Assembly (NCBI RefSeq): GCF_026151345.1
Contig: NZ_JAMQPR010000001.1
Location: 1,842,231-1,906,230, forward strand
Reading direction: 5' to 3'
Length of the DNA stretch: 64,000 nucleotides
Source of the DNA: Leptospira paudalimensis
GTDB lineage: Bacteria; Spirochaetota; Leptospiria; Leptospirales; Leptospiraceae
Position 1 is the first letter of the stretch; each line of letters opens with the position of its first letter. Position numbers and translations under genes: made by a program. Below are positions 17,166 to 27,025 of this stretch, in pieces. The notes under the pieces are model-generated. The model did not search any database and had not been told where the DNA came from. It was given only the letters and a program-made list of their open reading frames with translations.

Positions 17166-18416
17166 ATGTCCAATTCCACCCCTGCCTTGGATTTTTTTAA
17201 GGCCAAAGACCTATTTGCCACTGAGCTAAAACAGGCAAATTACCAATTTGTACAAGAAAAAGAAGAAACCATCTTTCGGTTTCGCCAAAATGCAGTGGGA
17301 AAGGAAAAAATCCTAGATTGCCTAGGAATCGTTAGGAACTACATTGAAAATTTCCGCATTTATAATTTTGAAGAAGGATACTTAAGTTTACAGACATTAG
17401 GTGACAACTTATTCGAACCACAAAAAAATTTATCGGCGAGATTTCGCATTCGTTTTTCGTTTAAATCGGATCTCAAAGTGGAATGTTCGAAGTTAGGTGA
17501 TTTATCCACAAAAGAAATACAAACCATCATCCATCTATTTCAATTTTTGAAATTGGAAGGAGGTACAACAAAAGATCCTAGGTCTATTTTGGAACCTCTC
17601 GGTGTGGAAGTGTATGACCCTATATTAGAAAAAGCAAAAGGGAATGATTTAGGTTTTGATTCAGTTTTTGGGTATGATTCTGTAAAAGAACAAATCTTGG
17701 AAAGTTTGGTTTTCCCGCTCAGGCAACCAGAACCTTTCCTTGAAATCACAAAACTCACACGAATGAAACCTACAGGAAACCTACCGAGAGCGGTTTTATT
17801 TGAAGGGGAACCTGGAGTCGGTAAAACCAGTATGGCAAAAATAGTTTCCCATCTTTGTGGTGTGCCCATGGTCTATGTTCCCATCGAATCCATATTGAGT
17901 AAGTACTATGGAGAATCCTCTCAAAACTTAGCGATGGTATTTGATGCATCCGCTTTGTTTCCAAAATGTATTTTGTTCTTAGATGAAATTGATTCCCTTG
18001 CGACTTCTCGAGAAGACGGACTTTTTGAAGCCACTAGGAATTTACTGAGTGTATTACTTAGAAAACTGGACGGTTTCGCAGAAAAAACAGGCACCATCAC
18101 CATTGGGGCAACCAATCGAAAAGAAGACCTTGATTCTGCCCTTTTGTCCCGATTTGACAGAAAAATCAAATTTCCCCTACCCAACCGGGAGGAAAGGACC
18201 AAAATCCTCGAAGGATATGCCAAACAATTGGACAAAAAGGAAAGGGAACAGATTGCAGATTTGTTAACAGGTGCTTCCGGGAGGAATTTGAAAGACTTCT
18301 GCGATTATGTGGAAAGGCGTTGGATCACCAAAAATTGGAAACAATTGGAACAGTTGACCGCCCCAGGTTTGCCATTTTATTTGGAATCCTTTCCAGATTT
18401 TGGATGGAAACTCTAA
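17166..18416 (+). CDS. AAA+ ATPase of unknown role, between fliN and fcpB
   Basis: About 416 residues. The N-terminal ~150 residues have no recognised domain. The AAA domain (about 175-410) has Walker A FEGEPGVGKTSM, Walker B CILFLDEIDSLA, a sensor-1 GATNRK and the arginine-finger region LLSRFDRKI, which places it in the FtsH/Vps4/spastin-like classic clade. It is a single-AAA protein without protease or membrane segment, so probably a remodelling hexamer. ATG 17166 (MSNSTPALDF) is taken; a TTG at 17130 is also possible. Its setting beside flagellar genes is suggestive, not proof. Confidence 0.85.
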   Translation: MSNSTPALDFFKAKDLFATELKQANYQFVQEKEETIFRFRQNAVGKEKILDCLGIVRNYIENFRIYNFEEGYLSLQTLGDNLFEPQKNLSARFRIRFSFKSDLKVECSKLGDLSTKEIQTIIHLFQFLKLEGGTTKDPRSILEPLGVEVYDPILEKAKGNDLGFDSVFGYDSVKEQILESLVFPLRQPEPFLEITKLTRMKPTGNLPRAVLFEGEPGVGKTSMAKIVSHLCGVPMVYVPIESILSKYYGESSQNLAMVFDASALFPKCILFLDEIDSLATSREDGLFEATRNLLSVLLRKLDGFAEKTGTITIGATNRKEDLDSALLSRFDRKIKFPLPNREERTKILEGYAKQLDKKEREQIADLLTGASGRNLKDFCDYVERRWITKNWKQLEQLTAPGLPFYLESFPDFGWKL

Positions 18417-18526
18417 AAAGAGAGAGATTCGGCTTCAATCTTATTCAGGATTTTACCGATACTATTTACAGGATATTTGTTTACGCCCATGGGACGTTCC
18501 TTGGTATCCTCAAATTAACCTTTTAG

Positions 18527-19372
<846 letters not shown>

Positions 19373-19390
19373 GAACATACAGGTTCTTAA

Positions 19391-19882
19391 TTGAATCGCG
19401 TAAAACAATGTCCGAATTGTTCCACGATGTTACGGTTCCCTGTTACGCAGGGAACCATTTTGGTTCAATGTCCCGTCTGCTCTCACCGATTTACATTTGA
19501 TCCTGAAATCGAATTAGAAGATAGTTTCAGCGTAAGTGAAGTCGAAATTCCCTCTTTTCAATTTAAACCAACATTCCAGAATTATAAAGATCTGATTTTT
19601 GATTTACTATATGCACCGATTGATTATCTAAAATCAAAACGTGGGAATCAGAAAAAAGAATTTCCATGGATACCAATTCTCCTTTTTTCCATTCTGTTTT
19701 TGTATGTATGGAAATGGTCCAATTCAGAAGCTAATCTGGAAAGAAAAAGCAATCAACAAGAACCATTTTTCCAAGAAGAATCACCAAAAGATTTCTCTCC
19801 TGATTTTGAAGGACCACCTGTCGAATCTGAGGAAGAAGAAATATTACCTTCAGAACCCAAAAAACCAAGTATCGAGATTTAA
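19391..19882 (+). CDS. Zinc-ribbon membrane protein of unknown function
   Basis: A 163-residue protein. The N-terminus is a zinc ribbon of the MJ0042 kind (CPNCSTMLRFPVTQGTIL then CPVCSHRFTFD). A single membrane helix (PWIPILLFSILFLYVW, about 95-111) and an acidic, proline-rich tail (ESEEEEILPSEPKK) follow. It starts with TTG. The stop is 3 nt before the rsmE start, so the two are cotranscribed. The function is unknown. Confidence 0.75.
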   Translation: MNRVKQCPNCSTMLRFPVTQGTILVQCPVCSHRFTFDPEIELEDSFSVSEVEIPSFQFKPTFQNYKDLIFDLLYAPIDYLKSKRGNQKKEFPWIPILLFSILFLYVWKWSNSEANLERKSNQQEPFFQEESPKDFSPDFEGPPVESEEEEILPSEPKKPSIEI

Positions 19883-19885
19883 ATT

Positions 19886-20602
19886 TTGAATTGGATACTG
19901 ATTCAAAAGGGAGAAATACATTTTGATGAATCAGTCACCCTAACAGACGATCGCCATATCCATATCAGAACTATCTTAAAAAAAAGGCCTGATGATGAGG
20001 TACAGGTTGTGATTCAAAATGAAGGGAATTTTATGTTCCGAGTCCTTCAAATCACGGAAACCGAATCAATCCTTATCAAAAAAGAATCCCTTTCGCTAAT
20101 ATTAAACCCTTTACCGATTCACTGTTTTTTTTCGTTACCTAGACCACAGACCGCGAAAAAAATCCTTCACCTAGCGGGCGCATACGGAATTAACTCACTT
20201 CATTTTTTTGCAACGGAAACAAAAAACAAAGAATATTGGACTTCGCCTGTTTACACAAAGGATTGGAACCAGTGGGTTCATACAGGTATGAGCCAAACTG
20301 GCAATGTACATTTCCCAATGGTTCAGTTTGGACAAAAGAAAAATTGGAAAGAGTTTCTAGAAACTTGGGAAGGAAACGTCATTGTGTTGGATCGAATGGG
20401 TGAATTTGATCTCAAAACCTACAAGGAACCATTAGATCAAAGGCAAAACACTCTCTTTGTTTTTGGTCCAGAATCGGGTTGGAATGAAAACGATATGAAA
20501 TATTTTGACCAGTTAACATTTAAAACAATCACTTTAGGGAATATCAATCTACGAACAGAATTTGCATTCTCTTCTTTATTGTATCTTTTGTTTAGAAACT
20601 AA
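19886..20602 (+). CDS. rsmE: 16S rRNA m3U1498 methyltransferase
   Basis: A 238-residue SPOUT-class methyltransferase that N3-methylates U1498 of 16S rRNA. It shows a PUA-like N-terminal domain (VTLTDDRHIHIRTILKKRPDDEV) and the knotted SAM-binding C-terminal motifs FGPESGWNENDM, TLGNINLRTEFA and a short tail. The TTG start gives a normal-length N-terminus. It overlaps the tail of the convergent outer-membrane gene by 11 bp. Confidence 0.92.
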   Translation: MNWILIQKGEIHFDESVTLTDDRHIHIRTILKKRPDDEVQVVIQNEGNFMFRVLQITETESILIKKESLSLILNPLPIHCFFSLPRPQTAKKILHLAGAYGINSLHFFATETKNKEYWTSPVYTKDWNQWVHTGMSQTGNVHFPMVQFGQKKNWKEFLETWEGNVIVLDRMGEFDLKTYKEPLDQRQNTLFVFGPESGWNENDMKYFDQLTFKTITLGNINLRTEFAFSSLLYLLFRN

Positions 20603-22193
20603 TTCCACCAGATACAAGAAAACGAATCTCATCGATACTCAGGAAAGTTTTCTCACTCGAGTCCAGATAATACTTACGATAATTTTGAAGCCTTAGGACA
20701 ATGGGACCAAATGCTTTAGAGATTTCAGCTGCAGCTTGTGTATTATTATCCATTTCAAACGCTTTCCCTTGCGAATCAAACCCCTTCTTTGTATAGTAAA
20801 AAGACATGAGAAAGGAAGAACCTAGTGGTATATAGGCTGCAGCAAACACACGTTTGTTTCCTTTGATTCCATAATCTTCCACAGCAAATTCAAATCCAAG
20901 ATGATAAAAATTTACATAAATTGTATGATAATAACCAGTAACCTTTGCATTGGATTGGTTTTCTAAATATTCATATTTAGGTCGGATAGGAGCAGATACT
21001 GGAAATTTTTGAAATCGTTCCACTTCATAAAAACTATCAAAGTACATGGGAGCATAATTGGCAGTCATTTGGCGAAACTCAGGTTTCAAAATGACATTCA
21101 GATCCTTTGTCCCCAATCGAAAGATAGAACCATAATGGGCACCTTGTGCACCATCCAATCCTTTGATTTTATTAAAATCTACATAAGGTGTAAATTCAAC
21201 GAACGGTAGATTCAGCAATCTATATTCAATGTCCATTCCCTCAATGGAAGCTCTCGTAACTTCTGTTGTTTTTGGGTTGTCTAATTTTTTTTCCGTAACA
21301 GGCGAACCATTTGTGTTGTAAGCCATTTGAACAGGTGCTTGCCTATCCCAAGCTTGTGTATAACCGATAGTCAATCGGTTATACCATGGGTCATTGTCTA
21401 CAAGTTCCATACGTGAATCTTTACTGACTGGACGGATTTCTTTTTTGCGAAGTTCTTCTGCCTTTTTCTTTTGAATTTCTTCAGCACCAGCTTCTTCTTC
21501 TACACTGAGTCGCCCCGATTCATCCAGAACATTTCCTCTTAAGTCCATTAGATAAACTAGATCTGCTGATTTATCAAATAAAGAATAGAGTGATCTTCCA
21601 ATCGCAAGTGGTTTGATATATACCCTTGCGGCATTCACTTCAAAATTTACAACGGAATTTGCGAAATATTGAACACCACCATAATCAGTATTCAAATCTG
21701 CCATCACACCAGGGTTATAGGAATCAAAACGAGAAGAACTTTGGTATTTGTTAACAATCGTTCCATGTCCGATATAACCATCTACCATCTTTCCCGTATA
21801 AGCAGAATATGTTACCTTTCCTGGAACTTGTTGGTTATATGTTCCATACGATATATAATTGAGAACCCTAGCATAATCGTTACGGCTATTGTAATCCATT
21901 TCACGAATTTTACCAGTTTTACTCTCTAACTGAAGAGGTTCTTTATCAACTGCGAGAACATTGATGGGAAGTGAAAAGGAATAACCAAATTGGCTACCAT
22001 GATTGAATGTAAAATTAGGAGAGATGTATCCGTAATAATCTTTCTGAAAACTAGATCCACCAGCATCAAATTGGACAGCAGAGGCTCTTCTTCCCTCTGT
22101 ACCAGTGGGAACCCACACTTGGGCGATGAGAGTCTGTGTTACAAGAATTTGCGTAACCAGTCCTAAACAAAGATAACGACACAACTTACCCAC
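20592..22193 (-). CDS. Outer-membrane beta-barrel-like protein of unknown function
   Basis: A 533-residue exported protein with a signal peptide (about 1-24, ending TLIAQ). Alternating aromatic/polar strands, Tyr-rich sequence (YYGYISPNFTFNHGSQFGY, GYYHTIYVNFYHLGFEF) and a terminal phenylalanine (SGGISF) are hallmarks of an outer-membrane barrel. A charged helical insert (about 230-253, EEEAGAEEIQKKKAEELRKK) interrupts the barrel-like sequence. No family is recognised. The GTG start at 22193 is uncertain; no good ribosome-binding site precedes it. Confidence 0.75.
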   Translation of the reverse strand: MGKLCRYLCLGLVTQILVTQTLIAQVWVPTGTEGRRASAVQFDAGGSSFQKDYYGYISPNFTFNHGSQFGYSFSLPINVLAVDKEPLQLESKTGKIREMDYNSRNDYARVLNYISYGTYNQQVPGKVTYSAYTGKMVDGYIGHGTIVNKYQSSSRFDSYNPGVMADLNTDYGGVQYFANSVVNFEVNAARVYIKPLAIGRSLYSLFDKSADLVYLMDLRGNVLDESGRLSVEEEAGAEEIQKKKAEELRKKEIRPVSKDSRMELVDNDPWYNRLTIGYTQAWDRQAPVQMAYNTNGSPVTEKKLDNPKTTEVTRASIEGMDIEYRLLNLPFVEFTPYVDFNKIKGLDGAQGAHYGSIFRLGTKDLNVILKPEFRQMTANYAPMYFDSFYEVERFQKFPVSAPIRPKYEYLENQSNAKVTGYYHTIYVNFYHLGFEFAVEDYGIKGNKRVFAAAYIPLGSSFLMSFYYTKKGFDSQGKAFEMDNNTQAAAEISKAFGPIVLRLQNYRKYYLDSSEKTFLSIDEIRFLVSGGISF

Positions 22194-22254
22194 GATACGT
22201 TCATTATCGTATGATCTCCTATCGAAAATAAGAAATAATCTCTGCTGGCAGAAT

Positions 22255-22287
22255 CCAATAAAACAGAAATAAATTCTATTTTATTGG
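22255..22287. promoter_or_regulatory. AT-rich hairpin/operator-like palindrome upstream of metY
   Basis: CCAATAAAA (22255-22263) pairs with TTTTATTGG (22279-22287). A further AGAA/TTCT pair, offset by one mismatch, leaves a 5-nt loop. It lies just upstream of the putative metY -35 box and between two divergent genes, so it cannot be an ordinary terminator for either. An operator is the simplest reading. Confidence 0.45.
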
Positions 22288-22295
22288 AGATTTTA

Positions 22296-22324
22296 TTGAC
22301 AAATGAGAATGCACGAGAAAACTA
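22296..22324 (+). promoter_or_regulatory. Probable metY-metX-metW promoter
   Basis: A perfect TTGACA (22296-22301) is followed after 17 bp by AAACTA (22319-22324), a weak -10. The metY ATG lies 22 nt further on, preceded by GGGGG. The -35 match and position are good; the -10 is not. Confidence 0.45.
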
Positions 22325-22346
22325 GGCGATACCATCGGGGGAATCT

Positions 22347-23651
22347 ATGCCACGCCAATACAAACCAGAAACTATCGCACTCCACGGAGGCCAAGAGCCG
22401 GACCCAACCACAACGTCTCGTGCTGTGCCTTTATACCAAACAACATCCTATGTTTTCAAAGACACTGACCATGCAGCGAGATTATTTGGTCTCCAAGAGT
22501 TTGGAAATATTTACACACGACTCATGAATCCAACAACTGATGTGTTGGAAAAACGTGTTGCTGCATTGGAAGGTGGTGTTGCTGCTCTTGCAACCGCTTC
22601 TGGTCAAAGTGCTGAGATGTTAGCGCTTCTTAATATTGTGGAAGCTGGACAAGAAATTGTCGCCTCTTCTTCGTTATATGGCGGAACCTATAACCTACTC
22701 CATTATACTTTTCCAAAATTGGGAATCAAAGTTCATTTTGTAGATCCTTCCAATCCTGAAAATTTCAAAAAAGCATCCAATGACAAAACTCGTGCTTTTT
22801 ATGCGGAAACTTTAGGAAATCCAAAATTAGATACACTTGATATTGCAGCTGTTAGTAAAGTAGCAAAAGAAGTGGGAGTTCCACTTGTCATTGATAACAC
22901 AATGCCTTCACCATATCTGGTGAACCCACTGAAACATGGTGCAGATATCGTAGTTCACTCCCTAACAAAATTCTTAGGTGGCCATGGAACATCCATTGGT
23001 GGTATCATCATTGATGGTGGAAGTTTTAACTGGGGAAATGGAAAATTTAAAAATTTCACTGAGCCAGATCCATCTTACCATGGATTGAAATTTTGGGATG
23101 TGTTTGGAAAATTTGAACCGTTCGGTGGTGTCAACATTGCATTTATCTTAAAAGCACGTGTCCAAGGTTTACGTGACTTAGGTCCTGCCATTTCTCCATT
23201 CAATGCTTGGCAAATTTTACAAGGGGTGGAAACTCTCCCACTTCGAATGGAACGTCATTCCCATAATGCACTCAAAGTGGCTGAATTTTTACAAAAACAT
23301 CCAAAAGTTGAGTGGGTGAATTATCCAGGCCTTCCTTCTGACAAAAACTACGCGACTGCGAAAAAGTACCATGAACGTGGATTATTTGGAGCAATTGTAG
23401 GATTTGAAATCAAAGGTGGTGTGGAAAAAGCTAAAAAATTCATTGATGGACTCGAACTCTTTAGTTTACTTGCTAACATCGGTGATGCGAAATCATTAGC
23501 GATTCACCCAGCCTCAACAACACACCAACAGTTAACCAGTGAAGAACAAATTTCTGCCGGTGTGACTCCAGGTTTTGTCCGACTCAGTGTTGGATTAGAA
23601 AACTTGGATGACATTCTAGTAGACTTAGAAGAGGCATTAAAAAATATCTGA
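22347..23651 (+). CDS. metY: O-acetylhomoserine sulfhydrylase
   Basis: A 434-residue PLP enzyme of the Cys/Met metabolism family. It has [28 protein letters not shown], the Asp of [11 protein letters not shown] and the PLP-lysine motif [17 protein letters not shown] (about Lys208). The long insertion after it ([14 protein letters not shown]) is typical of MetY rather than MetB/MetC. It makes homocysteine from O-acetylhomoserine and sulfide. L. meyeri is known to use this direct route with metY next to metX. It is the first gene of the metY-metX-metW operon, with a GGGGG ribosome-binding site. Confidence 0.96.
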   Translation: MPRQYKPETIALHGGQEPDPTTTSRAVPLYQTTSYVFKDTDHAARLFGLQEFGNIYTRLMNPTTDVLEKRVAALEGGVAALATASGQSAEMLALLNIVEAGQEIVASSSLYGGTYNLLHYTFPKLGIKVHFVDPSNPENFKKASNDKTRAFYAETLGNPKLDTLDIAAVSKVAKEVGVPLVIDNTMPSPYLVNPLKHGADIVVHSLTKFLGGHGTSIGGIIIDGGSFNWGNGKFKNFTEPDPSYHGLKFWDVFGKFEPFGGVNIAFILKARVQGLRDLGPAISPFNAWQILQGVETLPLRMERHSHNALKVAEFLQKHPKVEWVNYPGLPSDKNYATAKKYHERGLFGAIVGFEIKGGVEKAKKFIDGLELFSLLANIGDAKSLAIHPASTTHQQLTSEEQISAGVTPGFVRLSVGLENLDDILVDLEEALKNI

Positions 23652-23658
23652 TAATACT

Positions 23659-24795
23659 ATGCCTACCTCCGAAACAAATGAATTTTTTCACGGATCCGTA
23701 GGTGTCGTACAGACAAACATTGTCACATTTGAGTCACTAACTCTTGAGGGGGGTGAAACCATCACTCCTCTTGAGATTGCTTATGAAACTTACGGCACTC
23801 TCAATGAAAAAAAAGACAATGCAATTTTAGTATGCCATGCTCTTTCTGGGGATGCACACGCGGCAGGCTTTCACGAAGGTGACAAACGACCTGGTTGGTG
23901 GGATTATTATATCGGACCTGGCAAAGCCTTTGATACCAATCGTTATTTTATTATCTCTTCTAATGTCATAGGTGGCTGTAAAGGATCCAGTGGACCACTT
24001 AGTCTCAATGGCAAAACAGGCAAACCATTTCAATCCACATTTCCTTTTGTTTCCATAGGTGATATGGTCAATGCACAGGAAAAATTAGTCCGCCATTTTG
24101 GAATTCATAAATTATTTGCAGTCGCAGGTGGATCAATGGGTGGCATGCAAGCCTTACAATGGTCAGTTGCTTATCCAGATCGTTTAAAAAACTGTATCGT
24201 CATGGCCTCTTCTTCCGAACACTCTGCCCAACAAATTGCGTTTAATGAAGTAGGAAGACAAGCTATCTTATCTGATCCTAATTGGAACCAAGGTTTGTAT
24301 ACGCAAGAAAAACGCCCAGCCAAAGGACTCGCCCTAGCTCGTATGATGGGTCATATCACTTACCTCAGTGATGAGATGATGCGCGAAAAATTTGGTCGTA
24401 AACCTCCGAAAGGCAATATCCAATCTACTGATTTTGCAGTTGGAAGTTATTTGATTTACCAAGGGGAATCCTTCGTTGATCGATTTGATGCAAATTCTTA
24501 TATTTATGTAACCAAAGCATTGGACCATTTCAGTTTAGGTACAGGAAAAGAACTCACGAAGGTTCTATCGAAAGTTAGATGCCGTTTTCTAGTCATTGCC
24601 TATACTTCTGATTGGTTGTATCCTCCTTACCAATCAGAAGAAATTGTAAAATCTTTAGAAGTGAATGCAGTGCCTGTGAGTTTCATTGAGCTAAATAATC
24701 CTGCTGGGCATGATAGTTTTTTACTGCCTAGTGAAGAACAAGATTCTATTTTGAGAGATTTTTTAAGTGCAACAGATGAAGGAGGATTCTTTTGA
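23659..24795 (+). CDS. metX: Homoserine O-acetyltransferase
   Basis: A 378-residue alpha/beta-hydrolase that acetylates homoserine with acetyl-CoA. The nucleophile Ser159 sits in [14 protein letters not shown]. The oxyanion/[11 protein letters not shown] segment and the catalytic Asp (TSDWLYPP) and His (AGHDSFLL) are present. It starts 7 nt after metY and its stop overlaps the metW start. It supplies the substrate of MetY. Acyl-CoA preference (acetyl versus succinyl) is inferred from the MetX/MetY pairing. Confidence 0.96.
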   Translation: MPTSETNEFFHGSVGVVQTNIVTFESLTLEGGETITPLEIAYETYGTLNEKKDNAILVCHALSGDAHAAGFHEGDKRPGWWDYYIGPGKAFDTNRYFIISSNVIGGCKGSSGPLSLNGKTGKPFQSTFPFVSIGDMVNAQEKLVRHFGIHKLFAVAGGSMGGMQALQWSVAYPDRLKNCIVMASSSEHSAQQIAFNEVGRQAILSDPNWNQGLYTQEKRPAKGLALARMMGHITYLSDEMMREKFGRKPPKGNIQSTDFAVGSYLIYQGESFVDRFDANSYIYVTKALDHFSLGTGKELTKVLSKVRCRFLVIAYTSDWLYPPYQSEEIVKSLEVNAVPVSFIELNNPAGHDSFLLPSEEQDSILRDFLSATDEGGFF

Positions 24796-25409
24796 ATATC
24801 CATACAAATGAAGCACTTGGTTTAGATTTAAAAAATAGACCCGATATATCCTACATTGCAAATCTCATCAAACCTGGTGAAAGAGTTTTAGATTTAGGAT
24901 GTGGGTATGGTGAACTCATGTTGATTTTAAAAACCAAAGGAGTTCGGGTACAAGGCATTGAAAAAGATGATAAGTGTATCATCCAATGTGTAAAAAAAAG
25001 TTTATATGTCCACCACGGCGACATTGATGATGGATTAAAACATCACTTAGACCATAGTTTTGATTTTGTCATCTTAAACCAAACCATACAACAAACATTA
25101 AATCCAGGAGACATCATTAAAGAATGTTTGCGTATCGGTAAACAAGTGATCATTGTGTTTCCCAATTTTTCGCATTGGCAAATCAGAACTTCGATTTTGC
25201 TAAGTGGAAAAACACCCGTAACAGATTTAATGCCATTCCATTGGTATGACACCCCAAACTTACATTATCTTTCAGGAAAGGACTTTGAAGACTTTTGTGA
25301 ATTCGAACGTATCAAAATCTTACACAAGGCATTTTTCAATCGCACTCGTCAGATTAAGTTATTTCCCAACCTATTTGCGACGCTTGCTCTATTTGTCATT
25401 CGAGCTTAA
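24792..25409 (+). CDS. metW: MetW-like SAM-dependent methyltransferase fold protein
   Basis: A 205-residue class I methyltransferase-fold protein with motif [13 protein letters not shown], the MetW signature [10 protein letters not shown] and [16 protein letters not shown]. MetW accompanies MetX in many bacteria and is thought to activate or complement homoserine acetylation; its exact role in Leptospira is not established. It starts with TTG, preceded by GGAGG, and overlaps the metX stop (TTGA). It is the last gene of the operon. Confidence 0.93.
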   Translation: MNIHTNEALGLDLKNRPDISYIANLIKPGERVLDLGCGYGELMLILKTKGVRVQGIEKDDKCIIQCVKKSLYVHHGDIDDGLKHHLDHSFDFVILNQTIQQTLNPGDIIKECLRIGKQVIIVFPNFSHWQIRTSILLSGKTPVTDLMPFHWYDTPNLHYLSGKDFEDFCEFERIKILHKAFFNRTRQIKLFPNLFATLALFVIRA

Positions 25410-25481
25410 TCGAAAGTAATTTACAATCGAACAAAATAGTAAAACAGGATTCGTTGCTTAGGGAAATAGCTTCCTTGACTC

Positions 25482-25551
25482 GGTAGGTATACCATCCCCG
25501 CCCTATTCGAACTGGGTGGGGTTATCCACCCGCCACCCAATACGACCTACC
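25482..25551. ncRNA. Candidate structured RNA element with alternative hairpins
   Basis: The outer helix GGTAGGT (25482-25488) pairs with ACCTACC (25545-25551). Inside, CCCCGCCC (25496-25503) pairs with GGGTGGGG (25514-25521) around a 10-nt loop. GGGTGG (25514-25519) can instead pair with CCACCC at 25526-25531, or with CCACCC at 25533-25538. Mutually exclusive helices closed by a 7-bp outer stem are what a regulatory RNA would show. The strand is unknown and no family is recognised; it is not tRNA, tmRNA, SRP or RNase P RNA by their motifs. Confidence 0.35.
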
Positions 25552-25629
25552 TATCATCATTCACAAAAAATAAAACAACAACTTGGTTCACTGAAATTTT
25601 CTAGAAGAAAAGTTCATGTTTATACAAAA

Positions 25630-25653
25630 AAACCCGGCAATCACTCCGGGTTT
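25630..25653 (-). terminator. Rho-independent terminator, mainly for ilvA
   Basis: AAACCCGG (25630-25637) and CCGGGTTT (25646-25653) form an 8-bp stem with an 8-nt loop. Read on the minus strand the stem runs into seven T, so it is a strong terminator for the ilvA transcript 137 nt downstream of its stop. On the plus strand it could also stop metW transcripts, less efficiently. Confidence 0.85.
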
Positions 25654-25789
25654 CTTAGCTGTACGGCGATCAAAGGATCATTTCATATATCGATCTTTTC
25701 GGAAATTCCTTTAGGAAATTCATTCGAAATAGGAAAAATGATTTGGTAAGATTCACGATTCCAAAATTTAAAAACATCGATTTTCTAGA

Positions 25790-27022
25790 TTAAATTAAAT
25801 ATTCAAACAGATTTTCATCTTCGTTGATAACAGTAAAATTCAATTTGTATTCTTTCATCCGCATTAATAAACTCTGGAAATCATCTTTTGATTTTAACTC
25901 AATACCAATGAGTGCCGGACCTGACTCTTTATTGTTTTTTTGGATAAACTCAAAACGTACAATATCATCATTCGGTCCTAAAATTTCATTTACGAATTGT
26001 TTGAGTGCTCCTGGTTTCTGTGCAAATCGAACTATGAAATACTGTTTCAAACCCTCAAAGAGTAAGGACCTTTCTTTGATTTCTTGCATCCGATCTATAT
26101 CATTGTTTCCACCACTTAAGATGCAAACGATTGTTTTCCCATTAATGACTTCTTTGTATTCATCTAAAGCAGCAATACTAAGAGCACCGGCAGGTTCACT
26201 CACAATGGCATCTAAATTATAAAGATTTAAAATTGTCGTACAAACTTTTCCTTCCGGTATTAAGACCAAATCACTCAAAACAGATTGGCAAATTGGAAAC
26301 GTAAGTTCCCCTACTTTTTTAACAGCTGCTCCATCGACAAATTTATCAATTTTCTCCAAAGAGATTGGTTTTCCCACTTTCAATGCTTCTTTCATTGATG
26401 GTGCACCCTTTGGTTCTGTTCCAATTATCTTTGTGAGTGGTGAATGATTTTTAAAATAAGAACCGACACCAGCACATAATCCTCCTCCACCGATTGGCAA
26501 AAACAAATAATCTATATTTGAAAGCTCAGCTAAAATTTCTATTCCGACAGTACCTTGCCCTTCCATGATTTTCGTATGATCAAACGGCGGGATAAACGAC
26601 ATTTTCCTTTCATTTGCAAATCCAATTGCTTCCTTTTGGCATTCATCAAATGTATCACCTATAAGTTTGATCTCAATAAAATCACCACCAAACATACGTA
26701 CTTGGTTTATTTTTTGTTTAGGAGTAACTTCTGGCATATAAATGACTCCAAAAATTTGAAGTAATTTACACGAATATGCTACTCCTTGTGCATGATTGCC
26801 AGCACTTGCACAGACAACTCCATTTTTTCGTTCCTCCAAAGTTAAACTTTGGATCATATTGTAAGCCCCTCTAATTTTATAGGAACGAACAACTTGTAAA
26901 TCTTCCCGTTTGATATACACCTGGGCACCATACAACTCCGACAATCGAGAATGAAATTGTAAGGGAGTGTGATTGATGATGGGTTTTAATATCTGATATG
27001 CGGAGTCAATTTCTAATGCCAT
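25790..27022 (-). CDS. ilvA: Threonine ammonia-lyase (threonine dehydratase)
   Basis: A 410-residue PLP enzyme deaminating threonine to 2-oxobutanoate. The PLP-lysine motif is SYKIRGAYNM (about Lys48), with SAGNHAQGVAY and the phosphate loop PIGGGGLCAGV. The C-terminal ~80 residues form one ACT-like regulatory domain (QYFIVRFAQKPGALKQFVNEIL), as in the B. subtilis-type IlvA, so allosteric control by branched-chain amino acids is likely. Many leptospires make isoleucine by the pyruvate/citramalate route, so a biosynthetic-looking IlvA is notable. It lies 3 nt after the ankyrin lipoprotein gene. Confidence 0.93.
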   Translation of the reverse strand: MALEIDSAYQILKPIINHTPLQFHSRLSELYGAQVYIKREDLQVVRSYKIRGAYNMIQSLTLEERKNGVVCASAGNHAQGVAYSCKLLQIFGVIYMPEVTPKQKINQVRMFGGDFIEIKLIGDTFDECQKEAIGFANERKMSFIPPFDHTKIMEGQGTVGIEILAELSNIDYLFLPIGGGGLCAGVGSYFKNHSPLTKIIGTEPKGAPSMKEALKVGKPISLEKIDKFVDGAAVKKVGELTFPICQSVLSDLVLIPEGKVCTTILNLYNLDAIVSEPAGALSIAALDEYKEVINGKTIVCILSGGNNDIDRMQEIKERSLLFEGLKQYFIVRFAQKPGALKQFVNEILGPNDDIVRFEFIQKNNKESGPALIGIELKSKDDFQSLLMRMKEYKLNFTVINEDENLFEYLI

Positions 27023-27025
27023 CGG

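Larger units (their letters stand above)
25410..25789. other. Non-coding region between convergent metW and ilvA
   Basis: A 380-bp gap with no convincing gene. It contains the structured element at 25482-25551 and the strong terminator at 25630-25653. A short open frame over 25516-25749 crosses the terminator hairpin and has no ribosome-binding site. The remaining stretches (25410-25480, 25555-25629, 25654-25789) are AT-rich and show no clear signal. Confidence 0.7.

Noticed and set aside
18436..18462. Sigma-28 promoter for fcpB
   Set aside because: ACCGATAC resembles the -10, but the TAAA-type -35 at the right spacing is absent, so it was not listed as a feature.
25482..25551. Structured element as a tRNA, tmRNA, SRP RNA or RNase P RNA
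   Set aside because: The TTCGAA in its loop recalls a T-loop, but no 5-bp/7-nt T-arm, anticodon arm or acceptor can be drawn, and the signature motifs of the other RNAs are missing.
25516..25749. 77-codon open frame in the metW-ilvA gap
   Set aside because: It crosses the terminator hairpin and part of the structured element, has no ribosome-binding site and looks like random sequence.
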